Assembly: GCA_022457155.1 (NCBI GenBank)
Contig: JAJGOT010000603.1
Location: 186,001 to 250,000, forward strand
Reading direction: 5' to 3'
DNA length: 64,000 nucleotides
Source: Cladopsammia gracilis
Taxonomy: Eukaryota > Cnidaria > Anthozoa > Scleractinia > Dendrophylliidae
Made by a program: the position numbers and the translations under genes. Numbering within the stretch: position 1 is the stretch's first letter; each line of letters begins with the position of its first letter. Shown here one piece after another: positions 11,709 through 22,133 of this stretch. Under the pieces are notes generated by a model that saw nothing but the letters and a program-made list of their open reading frames with translations, did not search any database and was not told where the DNA came from.

Positions 11709-14700
11709 CTGTTGGGAAAAAAAGACACACATATAAGAGAAGATTTATTCATAGATTTTTATGTACGTTTTTTTATTCAGTGAGCTGCACTTCAGACCTG
11801 CTTGATTAAGGTTAGGGTCGCATAATGAGATAAGGAAAATTAAACAGCCACTTTATTGGGTGACACAATTACTGAGTCTGGTGAGGCCAGTCTTTAACGT
11901 TGGGGCCCAAGATCTATAAAACAAGACTTCACATATTTGAATTTCGATATAAAAAATATCAACTACAGTTGAACCTCCAATCCTCAGGACCAGGAGAAGT
12001 GTCTCCTTAGGCGTCCCGTTAATGGAGGTTTTGCTGGTTTTGTTAATAATTAACCACCTCAACAAAAGTGCCTGGTTTCTTAACTTGGGATGTCACCATT
12101 TATTTTAGCAACTGTAAAATCCATGTTTGAGATAAATTATTGCAGCAGCAACCTTCGACTGTTAATTGTAGTTTGTTGTAATAGTCTTCTGTTTAGGTAA
12201 TTACAGTCAAACCTGTATTAAGCGGTCAATAGGAGAAATAGCCAACTGACGGCTTAATAGAGGTTGACTGTTCTAGGCGTTCATAGTGGGAAGGCGTGAA
12301 GGGGTGGTGCAAAGGAAAAGTCCGCACGCGAACGAGCAGGAAAACAAGGGAAGACTGGGGAGAGTAGTGCTTGAATGTTCGCACGCCCCTCTCCCCAGTC
12401 TCCTCTTTTTTTCCACTTGCATCAAAATTTTCCTTCTACTGTAGTCACTCCTTCGCACCCTCCCCACCCCTCCCTCTGAACGCCTGAAACAGACTACTGA
12501 CTGCTTGAAAGAGGTCTTCTAAAATTTGGATGTAACATGGTAAAAATTGAACTAGAATGTCAAATTGATCACTATAACTGTAATGCAAAATATGATAAAA
12601 AGAAATAAAGTAATTGCATGTTCAAGGAAGTTCATGCCTTGTCGTGAGGAAAGCGTCTTCACCATCACATTCAACAAGAAACAAACAAATCAGTTATGGT
12701 GGTCTGTGATTTAGGGCCGCAGAGCTTAATTTTGTGCAGCAAGTCACTCACTTCGCTGAGCGCCAATAAGAATTATTTGTTGCCATTAAACTAGGTCACC
12801 ATTAATTTTACTAGAGGTGAAATGCAATGAAATTAGCCAATTAGGAAGTCTAAATGGTGACCATATCTGCTTAATAGAGGTGACCGATTAATAGAGGTCA
12901 AGTTTACAGTAAGTGACAGTTTAATACAGGGTGACTGTTTAACGGAGGGACGCTTAATACAGGTAATCACCTCTCATCACTGGTATTTTATAACAAGATT
13001 TATTGCCATAATCATTTGTAATAAGAGCTCAAGCTTTGAATATTGTAATCACTTGTAGTTAGAGTACAATACAACATTGTCAATCTTCCTTGGCAGTCCC
13101 ATACTACATTCAACTATCCCTTTAAGGTGGCTCGCCTGGATTTTATGGGGGTGATACCCCACAAGTTTGAGCATTAACTATGACGCCATTAACAATGCTA
13201 TGGAAAAATGGCCACCACAGCTGTATTAGATCAAGACGGAAATTTGTTAAGACCAGTGTTATATTAACATCAGTTGCCATAGCAACGTAATGACACAATG
13301 TACCTCCTGTAGCCACTTCGATTATGAGAGCATTTTTGAAATTTTGGGGGATGAAGTTTTGGGAATTATAAATATAGTGAAAACATACTACATGTATCAA
13401 CATAATTGGCTGTTATCTAAACCAAACGATGAGCTTCGGGGATGCAGTTTCATCTCATAGTAGTTTGATTCACTTGTAAACACAAAATCTGCGTAAAAAT
13501 TGGTACAATGGAGGCCCTATTTTATTGCCTTACATGTTTTCGATGTCTTTGAAACTTGCAGACCATATAAACTGATGATTAATCTCAAGATTGTCAATTT
13601 TTAAAAAAGATTTGTCAAGCAGTTTCCAATTTATCATCACATTTGTAGGCATAGACCAAATTACATACAAAAATAGCAACAAGAGCAGCTGAACCCACGC
13701 TAATCAAATCCTTCTTTTTCGCAATCGGCCAAAGCACTCCCCCTCACTTTTTCACACACAATTTCAAATGGAATCAAACTACTATGAGATGAAACTGCAT
13801 TCCCAAAGTGTAACGTTTTCTTTAGATATTAGCCAATTATGTCGATAGAATGTTTTTCACTGTATTTATAATTCCCAAAACTTCATCCCCCAAAATTTCA
13901 AAAACGCTCTCATAGAATTTGTTCAATCTTTGCCATAATCTAGGCGGCTATGGGAGGTACAAGCTCCCTTAAATGATTGCCAAAAAACCTTCTGGTGCCC
14001 AGAAATACGATGGCAAGTAAAAATGGTCATGGCGTCATTATGTTGCTATGGCAACTTCAATGTTAATATAACAATGGTCTTAACAAATTTTCATCTTTAT
14101 CTAATACAGCTGTGGTGACCGTTTTTCCATAGCATTGTTAATGGCTTCGTAGATAATTATAATGCTTAAACTTGTGGGGTATCACCCCCAAAAAAATCCA
14201 GTCAAGCCACCTTAATAAAGTTTCAGATGTCATTTGGAACACCTAAACTCTGTCCCTGTCCCCTTAATAGGAGTGCTCCTTTAATAGAAATGATAATTAC
14301 AAAGATTATATGAGCGTTTGCTAGCCAGGACCAGAAGTGTCCCCTTAATGGCGAAGTCCCTTTAATAGTGGTGATAATTACCGGTACAAAGATTATATGA
14401 ATGTTTTGCTGGGACCAGGAAAAGTATCTGCTTAATGGAGATGTCCTAAATTAGAGGTGCCACTGTAGAAGGCGGCGGTTGACCAGTTGGATATTTTCAT
14501 AGGGTACATTAGAGTTGAATCCGGATCTGCCTTGTTACATTGTACAAATTCATCATGTGATGAAAACTTGAAAGCAAACCACAGGGTTACAAGTCAGCAA
14601 TCTAAAAAATAGGCCAGGACTTATGGCCTCCAATTCCAAGAAAAGCATATACAAATGGATGTATATACTTATACTTTTGAGCAACTAAATACATGTAGAT

Positions 14701-17700
14701 GACATCATAAATATATTGATTATTTTAAAAATTGATAATAAACCATAGAGTCAACCTGTAAGCCTAAACCCTCAAGTTGCTGTAAAATATATGTAAACTT
14801 GTAATTTTACCTTCATGGCAATCTGTTGACAGTCTTGGTTGCTTTGGAGCTGGAGTAATGCTTGGAGATGCTGCCCTTTTGCCCTTTTCTGAAGCATGTC
14901 TTTCTAATGAACCTGAAATAAATAAATCATTTTTCATAAAATGTTGTGTTTGTTTGTTTGATTGACTGTTTGTTTTTAGCTGGATATGAAACTCCCTCTA
15001 CGCTTGTCTTCTAAGGTTCTTGAATCACACAGGACTATCATTTCATTAAAGTCAATTTTTTTCCTCTTGGTTCTACCATGCTTGTCTGCAGTAGTCAATA
15101 TGGAAATATATATTAATTAGTTAACAATATAAAACACAACTACAATTTAATCTCCAATTCATGTAAGCAACACAAAATGTGACGCCTAAAAATGGGTGGA
15201 CAGAGGACAGGGGTCTAAACAACCATTCATAACACAACCTATAGTTATTTCAGTGCACAAAACTGCATCGCTAGTAGTGACAAAAATGCAGGGCTCGAGT
15301 TAGCCAACTAGCCAAAGTCTAGTAAAAATTCAGTTTTGGCTAGTGGAATTTTGCTTTCACTAGCCATTTGGGCTTGTAAAAATCATGAAGCACCAGACGA
15401 AACAAAACTGAAAATTACGTTCCTCTGTACATTGGTACAAATATGTATGTTGGTACATTGGTACATGTACTTTCATTAAGGCATCAGTCTTACTTTTTCA
15501 ACATTTCCTGTGCATTCATACAATTCCTATCTGCTCAATGTTTTTCCACATGTTCGTAAGGTGTTAGCCTTATCTTCTCAATGTTGTTTCATACATTCAT
15601 ACGTTAGTAAGATGTTAGTCTTATCTTCTCGATGTTTTCCTGTGCGTTAGGTCGTTCGTATCTTTTCGACCTTTTTCCGTAATAGTGTTCAGTTCTGTTC
15701 TGTTGACCTACTGAGGAGACTTAAGTCGGGCACAGTGCCTAACACACCACACATCGCATTCTGTCATGAGACAGGCCAGCTCCTGCTTTGTCTGTACTTC
15801 ATAATAGAGACATACAGTAGTAGTAAATTCGTAAGGTGTTAGTATAAGATTTATGAAGACAACTTAAACTATGATCAAACTGTGTTTCCAAGTTTTGGAG
15901 ATTTTTCCTAAATCGGTGTTATACATGTAATTTTCTCCCCCACCCCCTGTACAATCCCGGCTAGTGGAAATTTATTTTGGCTAGTAGTGAATTCAAACCT
16001 GTCACTAGCCACTAGGCTAGAAAGCTAAAAGGTTAGTCTCGAGCCCTGAAAATGCCCAAAAATTCTGACATGCAGTGGACAAACATTTTCCAGGATGATT
16101 ACCAATTTACCATGGGCTAACAACAGTCATGAGAAACTATGGTTATCTACCTTATGGCAAACAATTAAAAAATTTAGTTTATAATTCAATTACAGTGTTT
16201 GAGTAACCAATTCAAAAACAGTAAAACATGCTTTTCAATGCTTTATAATCTAATGAGGTATAGTTTTTTATTGAATCAGATTGCACACAGCTTCCAAACT
16301 ATAAGTATAACAAGAAACAGCAATGAAGTTTTGTTTTACTGGCTATTAACGTAACTTGTGCATGTACTGTACATGTACCTTTAATAGTTTAACCCTTTAA
16401 CTCCCAAGATTGCCAAAGATAAAAATTGTTATAAAATTTCAAATTCATTTTGTATTAAATATTGAAAAACAAATGGTACCATGCAAGAGTACTGCTGAAG
16501 AGGTTTCAATTGAATGTTTCCATTACTGACCCTCTGAGTGAAAGGGTTAAGTGTACCCAAACTACAACATCTTAAACTACACACTTTGTGTGATAATTTT
16601 CACAACCTCTCCTCTCAAAATGTGACATGTGTGTGACATGACAAATAGAATGAAAGTGTCAAAAATACTTGCTGATCCAAACTTAAAACAAATTGGTGGG
16701 CAGATATTCCAATAAACAAATAAAAAGTTTCAAAGCAGATGGCAACAATGTGTACTTCTTTGAAGCAACAGAAAAAGAAGTCTGTGGAAACTCACTTTTT
16801 AAATAATTCATGTACCGGTAGTTGCATCAAAAGATAACTTCATGTACATTGTATTACTTACCCACTTGAGTGATATTCAGCATCCTTTCTACAAGACTCT
16901 CACACTGTTGCTGCCAACTGTACTTCTTTGCATATGCTCTGCAAAGTTCTTTGGACTCGTCGAGTCGTAATTCCCTGTCTTTCTGACGAACAGATCTGAT
17001 TGCCTTGGCCCACTCCTTAGGATCTTCAGATTCCACTACACAGTTTGAACCATATGGAACTTTCTTCAAAGCTTCTCCAAGACCAGAGTTTCCACTAACC
17101 AGCACAGGCAGACCAGCAGATAAAGCTTCAAGGGCAGCCAGCCCAAAGCCCTCAGTTCTTGATGGCATTACAGCAAGATCCACCTCACAAAACAATTCAG
17201 CTAGCTGCTCCCTCCTTTCTTTGAAACAACGCACCTTGAGTTGACTGCGATCAATACCTTGCTGGAGTAATATTTCTTTTACTTTCTCCTCTTCTCCACT
17301 CAGTGCACCAACAAACACAAGTTTGTAGGTCATGTCTTTCAACTCAGCAATTGCTTGGGCAGCAATATCATAGCCCTTTAGCTGAAAGTCTTCACTATCA
17401 CCACGCCCAAAAACTAAAACACTAAAAGTTCCTATTTCTTTAGTGGCCTGCTTGACATCAGCAAACTCAGAGAAAATGCCCGGGGTGAGATTGAGAACAT
17501 CTTGATCCTTTCCACATGAACGGAGGTAACCCGAGAAAGCTTCAGCCAACTTGGGTCCAACTGCTACAACTTGATCAGCTAATTTACAGAGTTTTACTTC
17601 TACCTCATGCTTTTTCTCTCCTTTGGAAATGGTGTCTGTATAGCTTTTGTACATTCCAAGTTCTTCTGGTGCTGTATGGACGACCTGAATCCACTTGCAG

Positions 17701-19400
17701 TTATGGTGACGCTTTATGTGTGGTACTTGTCGACCAAGTGGTAGCCCATGTCCTATCACACAGTCCATGACATGATGTTTGGGAACGGAGGCCAACCAGT
17801 CAACTGGGTCATAACCTGGCATTTCTTCTGCTTCAAAAAGATGGACATTGTGGCTTGCAGCAACTCTTTTATCCTCTTCACTGCACTGAGGAAGATACAC
17901 ACTGACTTCCACATTGGGATGTTTTGCCAACTGAATGGCCAGCTCTCGATTGATGGTTGACAATCCTCCCTTTGTGGATTTCCATTCACTGCTTAACAAA
18001 GTAACTCTCAATTTCCTGCTGGAAGTGGAACTTGAACCATTTTCTAGGTCTTCCTGTGATGTAGAGGCTGTGCTAGGAAAGGATGAATCCTAAAACAAGA
18101 GGATGGTAAATTTAAATTTAAATTTACTAAAAGGCTGCACAAAAAGATGTTAACGTGGCTAAATCTAATTTGGGTAAACTTTAAACCTTGAGTCCGAGTC
18201 AATGCAGTCAGTCAGGCTTCCATCTATAGTGTACCTGATGTGCTGGGTTAAAGCCGTCGTGATAAAAAAAACCTTACACTTAGGCAACAAAATGCAACAA
18301 CAGTTGTAAAAAAAAATGACACCATGCAAAGCCACTGACATCCCCCATCATCTGGAACAGTGAGGGATAAATCAGGAAGCTTGGGAGCATTTCTATTTTG
18401 CCAACACATCCCACCTTTCTGCAATGGTTGCAAAAATTCCTGACTTACAAAAACATAAATGACACTACAATATTGTATCTTTAGGTCAGTACCATGCCTG
18501 TGCTTTATCAAAATCATGTGCTCAGGAATCAGTATGGCAGTCGCAGACTTTGGACATGTCTTTATTTATCTGACACTTCTATTCAATATTGTTCAATATT
18601 GGGAACATATGGGATGGTGGTGAAACAACAAAATGCTCAACTGTCTGCCCTGGGGTAGAATTGAGATGCAGTCTCCCTTAGATCTTCATTAGGGGATAAT
18701 AATTCTCACTCCGGAAATAGATTTCATGCACTTATAGTTTTTCTGTTAACTTCTATTGGCAAGTAAGTCACAAATATGAAATTAGATCTGCTTTATAAAA
18801 ATTTTCTGCTATAAACTTTCCGCGGCCCATACTGTCTTAGAAATTCAGGCACAAGATTGTGAATGTTGACAAAACTACAGCTACATGTATTCACTGTGGA
18901 CAAAACAGTTCACTTGAAACCTTCAAATTCACTAGCTATAAGCAGTGACCCTGTATAATTATTAAGTATAATTAAACCGAGGATACAAAGTTTATCCATT
19001 TTGGGCACTTATGGGCAACATGCGATTTGACCCAAATTCAGGGGAAAAAATCTCAAAAGTGGTTCGTACTCACAGGCTTTCCTGCAATGCCTGACACTCT
19101 GAATAACAGACCTTAGAGACTACTTAATGTGCACAGTGATTGGACAATGTTGGACCATGCCACTGACTTAAATATACTAAACACATAGTAACTATTTTGA
19201 TAAACAAAATGGGACAGGATACAAATAATTGTTGTGGTGCAATTTTATCCTTGGTGCAAAATTGTTTTTCCTTTGTTTTTGGCTATGGTTATGTATGATA
19301 ATGAGTTTTAAACAAAGGAAAAACAAATTTGCACCAAGGATAAAATTGCACCACAACATAGTACATCAAGTTCATATGGTACCTTTGTTGGCCTGGACAT
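7909..19400 (-). CDS. Gene A: glycosyltransferase-NACHT-LRR receptor (whole gene, 4 exons)
   Basis: Model on the minus strand: 19400-19383 (ATG exon, 18 nt), 18089-16862 (1228 nt), 14912-14811 (102 nt), 11708-7909 (3800 nt to TAA). The sum is 5148 nt, exactly 1715 codons plus stop, with every junction in phase (0, 1, 1) and no internal stop. Domain order: short Ser/Thr-rich leader, GT4-type glycosyltransferase (about residues 33-410), 34-residue basic/Pro linker, NACHT NTPase (about 450-1000), LRR domain to the C-terminus. No signal peptide or membrane segment is seen, so it should be intracellular. NOD-like receptors use the NACHT domain for nucleotide-dependent oligomerisation and the LRRs for sensing. 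Here the glycosyltransferase takes the effector position. Combinations of NACHT with glycosyltransferase group 1 have, as I recall, been reported in Acropora. The exact ligand and sugar donor are unknown. Confidence 0.8.
12268..12492. mobile_element. MITE with CTGTTCTAGGCGTTCA termini
   Basis: The left end CTGTTCTAGGCGTTCA is mirrored by TGAACGCCTGAAACAG. The interior holds AAGGCGTGAAGGGGTG and a matching inverse CCTTCGCACCCTCCCC. It is the same family as 29249-29483 in the spacer. Non-coding, about 225 bp. Confidence 0.75.
13126..14211. mobile_element. Foldback element with TTAA target duplication
   Basis: GGTGGCTCGCCTGGATTTT at the left is mirrored by AATCCAGTCAAGCCACC at the right, bounded by TTAA at 13122-13125 and 14212-14215. 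The inverted arms extend about 300 bp or more, including CAGCTGTATTAGATC / ATCTAATACAGCTGTGG and CATAGTAGTTTGATTC / GAATCAAACTACTATG. A TTAA duplication is typical of piggyBac- or Kolobok-type cut-and-paste elements. No transposase is present. Confidence 0.8.
14811..14912 (-). CDS. Gene A exon 3: phase 1-1 linker exon
   Basis: Flanked by TATTTCAG and GTAAAATT, this 102-nt exon encodes a basic, Pro/Ser-rich segment beginning GSLERHASEKGKRAASP and ending RLSTDCHEG. Being phase 1 at both ends, it can be skipped or multiplied without changing frame. Three related exons sit at the same place in gene B (56971-56870, 54982-54836, 53425-53324), which confirms that it is real. Likely role: flexible spacer between the glycosyltransferase and NACHT domains; the EKGKR...KQPR clusters could also act as a nuclear-import signal (inference). 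Confidence 0.75.
14913..15288. other. Gene A intron 2, 3' part
   Basis: Simple intron sequence, homologous to 56972-57430 in gene B. I looked for extra copies of the linker exon here and found none. Confidence 0.5.
15289..16048. mobile_element. CAGGGCTCGAG-ended transposon, 6-bp target duplication, gene A only
   Basis: Ends CAGGGCTCGAG / CTCGAGCCCTG are flanked by direct repeats AAAATG (15283-15288 and 16049-16054). Terminal regions carry the inverted phrase TTAGCCAACTAGCC / CACTAGCCACTAGGCTAG. At the matching place in gene B (near 57425) the flanking DNA is continuous, an empty site. A 131-bp relative with the same ends lies at 59048-59179. No ORF of note; non-autonomous. Confidence 0.85.
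16055..16861. other. Gene A intron 2, 5' part
   Basis: AT-rich intron sequence starting at the GTAAGTAAT donor. It matches 59900-60392 in gene B in places (e.g. ATAGAATGAAAGTGTCAAAAATAC). No further exon or element seen. Confidence 0.5.
16862..18089 (-). CDS. Gene A exon 2: GT4-type glycosyltransferase domain
   Basis: It encodes 409 codons plus one base. It opens with a Ser/Thr-rich stretch (DSSFPSTASTSQEDLENG) and then LRVTLLSSEW, the first beta strand of a GT-B fold. KGGLSTINREL is the glycine-rich donor-side loop; IGHGLPLG and QVVHTAPEE mark the N-terminal Rossmann half; FSVLVFGRGD starts the C-terminal half. The GT4 signature EX7E is present as EGFGLAALE (about residues 319-327), followed by GLPVLVSGNSGLGEAL. 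All the residues one would expect for a retaining transferase look intact. Length (about 380 residues) is a full-size GT4 domain. The donor site is GTG G|GTAAGTAAT, phase 1. An in-frame TTG at 18009-18011 is not a start; the exon clearly extends to the acceptor at 18090-18091. Confidence 0.85.
18090..19230. other. Gene A intron 1
   Basis: Homologous along its length to gene B intron 1 (61621-62690 and 63180-63449). The 89-codon minus-strand ORF at 18248-18517 is not kept open in copy B and is not annotated. No mobile element recognised. Confidence 0.5.
19231..19356. mobile_element. 126-bp palindromic MITE in gene A intron 1
   Basis: GTTGTGGTGCAATTTTATCC is mirrored by GGATAAAATTGCACCACAAC, with CTTTGTTTTTGG / TTTAAACAAAGG inside. 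It begins 26 bp inside intron 1, next to the exon 1 donor. The same insertion is in gene B at 63450-63571, so it predates the duplication. A longer relative is at 24755-25235. Confidence 0.85.
19383..19400 (-). CDS. Gene A exon 1: six-codon start exon
   Basis: ATG TCC AGG CCA ACA AAG is followed by GTACCA as donor and encodes MSRPTK. It joins in phase 0 to the acceptor TTGTTTTAG before 18089, the only phase that leaves exon 2 open. The paralogue has the same exon (MSRLTK) with donor GTAACA at 63615-63598, 215 bp from equivalent flanking landmarks. The context is GTGATGT, with G at -3. I found no alternative conserved ATG in frame upstream of exon 2 in either copy. A longer 5' coding part cannot be excluded without transcript data. 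Confidence 0.6.
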
Positions 19401-19754
19401 CACAGGAAGCCTAAACAACCTTGAACCTTGACACTACAAGACAGAAACAAGTAAAAACAGTCAATAACTGTCCACAGTTATCTATGAATAGAAATTACAT
19501 TTAATTAATTGTGCAATAGCCTGCAATGCAGGCGTTTATTAAATGATGGGGCGAAATTTTGAGGACACGCGCGCGAGGGGAACACGTGGAGGGGAGAAAA
19601 CGCCTGCAGCGGAGACCCTAGTTTTCCGTCTTTTACACTCTCTGAGAGAGCGTTAAAGTCCCATTGGCTTAGAGCGCCCCTTGGGAATTTATTCTGTCAC
19701 CTTCACGCATAATCTGTCAATCAATGGAAATTCGAGTCTTGTAAACGAAAAAAC

Positions 19755-22133
19755 ATGTGCAGCGTGTTATCAGAAACAGATGACATGTCAGAAGAATTAT
19801 TTGAATCGTGCTTGCACAAAGTTTTGACAGGGTTGAGTTCAAAGGGATTGTCGTATACTTTGAAGCCAGAACAACAAAAAGCATTGGGCCATCTTTTTGA
19901 GGGAAAAGATGTGATGGCAGTATTGCCAACTGGATTTGGAAAAAGTCGGATTTTCCAGCTCTTTGTGCTCAAGGTTGGGGTGCGAAGACGACAAGGAGGA
20001 ACAGGCTTCGCTTGTATTGCGGTTGTTTCCCCTCTACAAAGCATAATTCACAATCAAGTAGTGGAGGTTAATTCAATGGAAATGACAGCGTGTGATTTAA
20101 ACGAAAAACTGGACTGTTTGGATGAACTAGGAAAATACCACATCGTGTACGCGTCAGCTGAAGCCGCGTTGGACAAGAGATTCACCAACTCGCTGAAATC
20201 TCAGGATTCTTTGTTCAACGAAAATTTGGCAGGGTTTATTGTTGACGAAAGTCACACAGTTGAAACGTGGACGGGGCAGAGGTACAGTACCGCTCAAAAG
20301 TAAGTTACCACCGTCTCGCGAGACGCGATTCTCGTCTCGCGAGACGAGATTCTCGTATCGCGAGACGCGATTCTCGTATTGAGAGACGAGACACTCGTAT
20401 CGCGAGAAGCTTTAAAAACTGTAAGTTTCACTGCCTTAACTTCTCGCGAGATTTTAATAGCCTGTTGTAAACCACACTGTAGCAACATGAACGCGACGAA
20501 ACTCCGCTTTGACTATGCTTCACTTGCCGAACTCTGTTGCGTAGTGCGTGCATTAAGATTATAGTCTTCAAATTTTCAAATCTACGAGGCCTCAAAAATC
20601 ATATTCATACGAATGGTACTAAGTTTTATGTTTTAAATCGAAAACATAACGTTCATGGCTTTCAGCGTCTTCAAACGTGCCAGTTACATGTATATTAAAA
20701 TTTGCCGATCGCTACCTGGCGTCGCCAGTACGGGCCGATCAGTTCGCTTTCCGAACTCTGCGCTTGTCATTGATTGTAACACTGCCGTTCGGAGTAGGTG
20801 ACGCTTTTCCCGCTATTATGTATCTTTGGAAGTAAAAGGCACAATCTTTAGTGATAAAAATTTCCATGATGTGCCGAGTATTTCTTGTTTACTTAGTGCG
20901 AGCAAATTTTCATTTTAGTAAACATACATATAGAAGCGGGCGCCAATTTGTCGGCGCGGCCACATTGATTTTCATTCAATATCGTGGATTCCACAACGCT
21001 TATAAAGTTACAATTGAAACAGTAAAATACTCTGCCTTCGACAGTTGTCATTAATTATGATATCAGTAGACTTTGAAGTTGTGAGTTTTTTCGGCATGAT
21101 TCTAGACCTTGCTTTCTTTCAAATTCTTTGCAACACGCTTAGTCACAAGTTGAGTCACGTTGTCAAAGGCACGAGTATCAAATTTCGTTTGTTTGTGTTT
21201 CCACTTTCACGGACTAAATTCATCACGTGAATAACGTGTTTCTTATCAAAAGTTTTTTCCCGGAAAAAAGGAACATGGTGAATGAAGATGGGGGTGGTGA
21301 AAGAGAAAAATTATCCCACTTTTTAAAAGCGAGAATAATCTCAGACTTGGAATGAGCCGACAATGCATTCCCATGGGACATTTTTGAACTTCCAAACGCG
21401 CTCATATTTGCATACTGTCAAAGGTCGAAACATTTTCGGCAAACTTGTTGAATAGAACTTAGTTTAGTTTAACTTTCAGTTTAATTGTTGAATAAAACTG
21501 TAGTTTTGAATAAAACGTGTGTTGATAATCGATAATCGAATGTTATGAAAATGAAGATGGCCAAGGAGCAAAAAAGAACCGTGACTAATTCATGACGGTG
21601 TTTGTAAACAACGCACATTTACAAAGTTCGATCGATCGCAGCGGGGTTTGTTGCTATATTTATAAAGCCGTGCAGTGATATATTGAAATCAAGCGCTTTC
21701 ACTAACGTCGTGTTTTCCGATTTTTAACATAACTTCCATTCAAGTTTTCCATTTGTGATGGCAGTTTTTGGATTCAAAAGCCTATCAAGTTCAATTCGCT
21801 CACACACATGAAACATGCAAATTCAATGCGCTTTGAACTAAAAATAATCTGGGAATAAATTGTGCAATTTTAAGCAAGTGCTTCCACTAACGTTGTGATT
21901 TTCGAATTTTAAACCTCGCGATTCTCGTATCGCGAGACGAGTGAGAATTGAGACGAGAGGTGGTAACTTACTTTTGAGCGGCGTGTTCACCACTTATTCA
22001 AATTTGCATCGTTTGCTTTATGCAACTATAAACCTAAAGCTTATTTTTTTTTAGGTCTGATGCTTCGAACAATAAATGTCAAGGAAACGTGTTCCGTGCT
22101 TCCTTTGGAGAACTTGCTACGCTGCGATCCTAA
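19755..22133 (+). pseudogene. RecQ-like SF2 helicase, N-terminal fragment (two exons), transposon-carried
   Basis: Exon 1 (19755-20281, ATG start) encodes about 176 residues with a Q-motif-like LKPEQQKAL, Walker A LPTGFGKSR, motif Ia VVSPLQSII and Walker B VDESHTVETW (DESH instead of DEAH). The donor AG|GTACAGT (phase 2) joins an acceptor TTTTTTTTTAG at 22053-22054. Exon 2 (22055-22133) continues in frame through FRASFGELATLRS, which is the expected RecQ sequence after motif II, but meets TAA at 22131-22133 where the family goes on. A one-base loss at that point would explain the stop. The helicase C-terminal half, RQC and HRDC are absent. Probably not functional as a helicase. It is unrelated in strand and origin to gene A. 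Confidence 0.7.
20291..21980. mobile_element. Element nested in the RecQ intron, with TCTCGCGAGA cluster
   Basis: CGCTCAAAAGTAAGTTACCA at the left is mirrored by TGGTAACTTACTTTTGAGCG at the right. Just inside both ends are runs of TCTCGCGAGA-like palindromes (exact at 20314-20323, 20335-20344 and 20442-20451; variants TATCGCGAGA at about 20357 and 20399 and near 21930). The insertion lies within the helicase intron and is spliced around in my model. I see no clear target-site duplication and no coding frame of note in its 1.7 kb. Confidence 0.65.

Larger units (their letters stand above)
11966..14465. mobile_element. Tigger-like element with nested insertions in gene A intron 3
   Basis: Left end CAGTTGAACCTCC and right end AGAGGTGCCACTG are imperfect inverted repeats flanked by TA (11964-11965, 14466-14467). 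Sub-terminal Tigger-style phrases (TTAATGGAG, TTAATAGAGG) recur inside, e.g. 12203-12260, 12850-12980 and 14270-14450, suggesting more than one related element. Two unrelated elements are nested within (12268-12492 and 13126-14211). The right end and its flank are also recognisable in gene B at about 52530-52620, so the outermost insertion probably predates the gene duplication. No transposase is left. Confidence 0.65.

Noticed and set aside
11709..11730. ATG at 11730 (and 38934 in gene B) as start of a stand-alone NACHT-LRR gene
   Set aside because: Both lie upstream of strong acceptors (polypyrimidine then CAG), and splicing from the linker exon keeps frame in both copies.
18248..18517. 89-codon minus-strand ORF upstream of the gene A glycosyltransferase exon
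   Set aside because: In intron 1; not conserved as an open frame in gene B.
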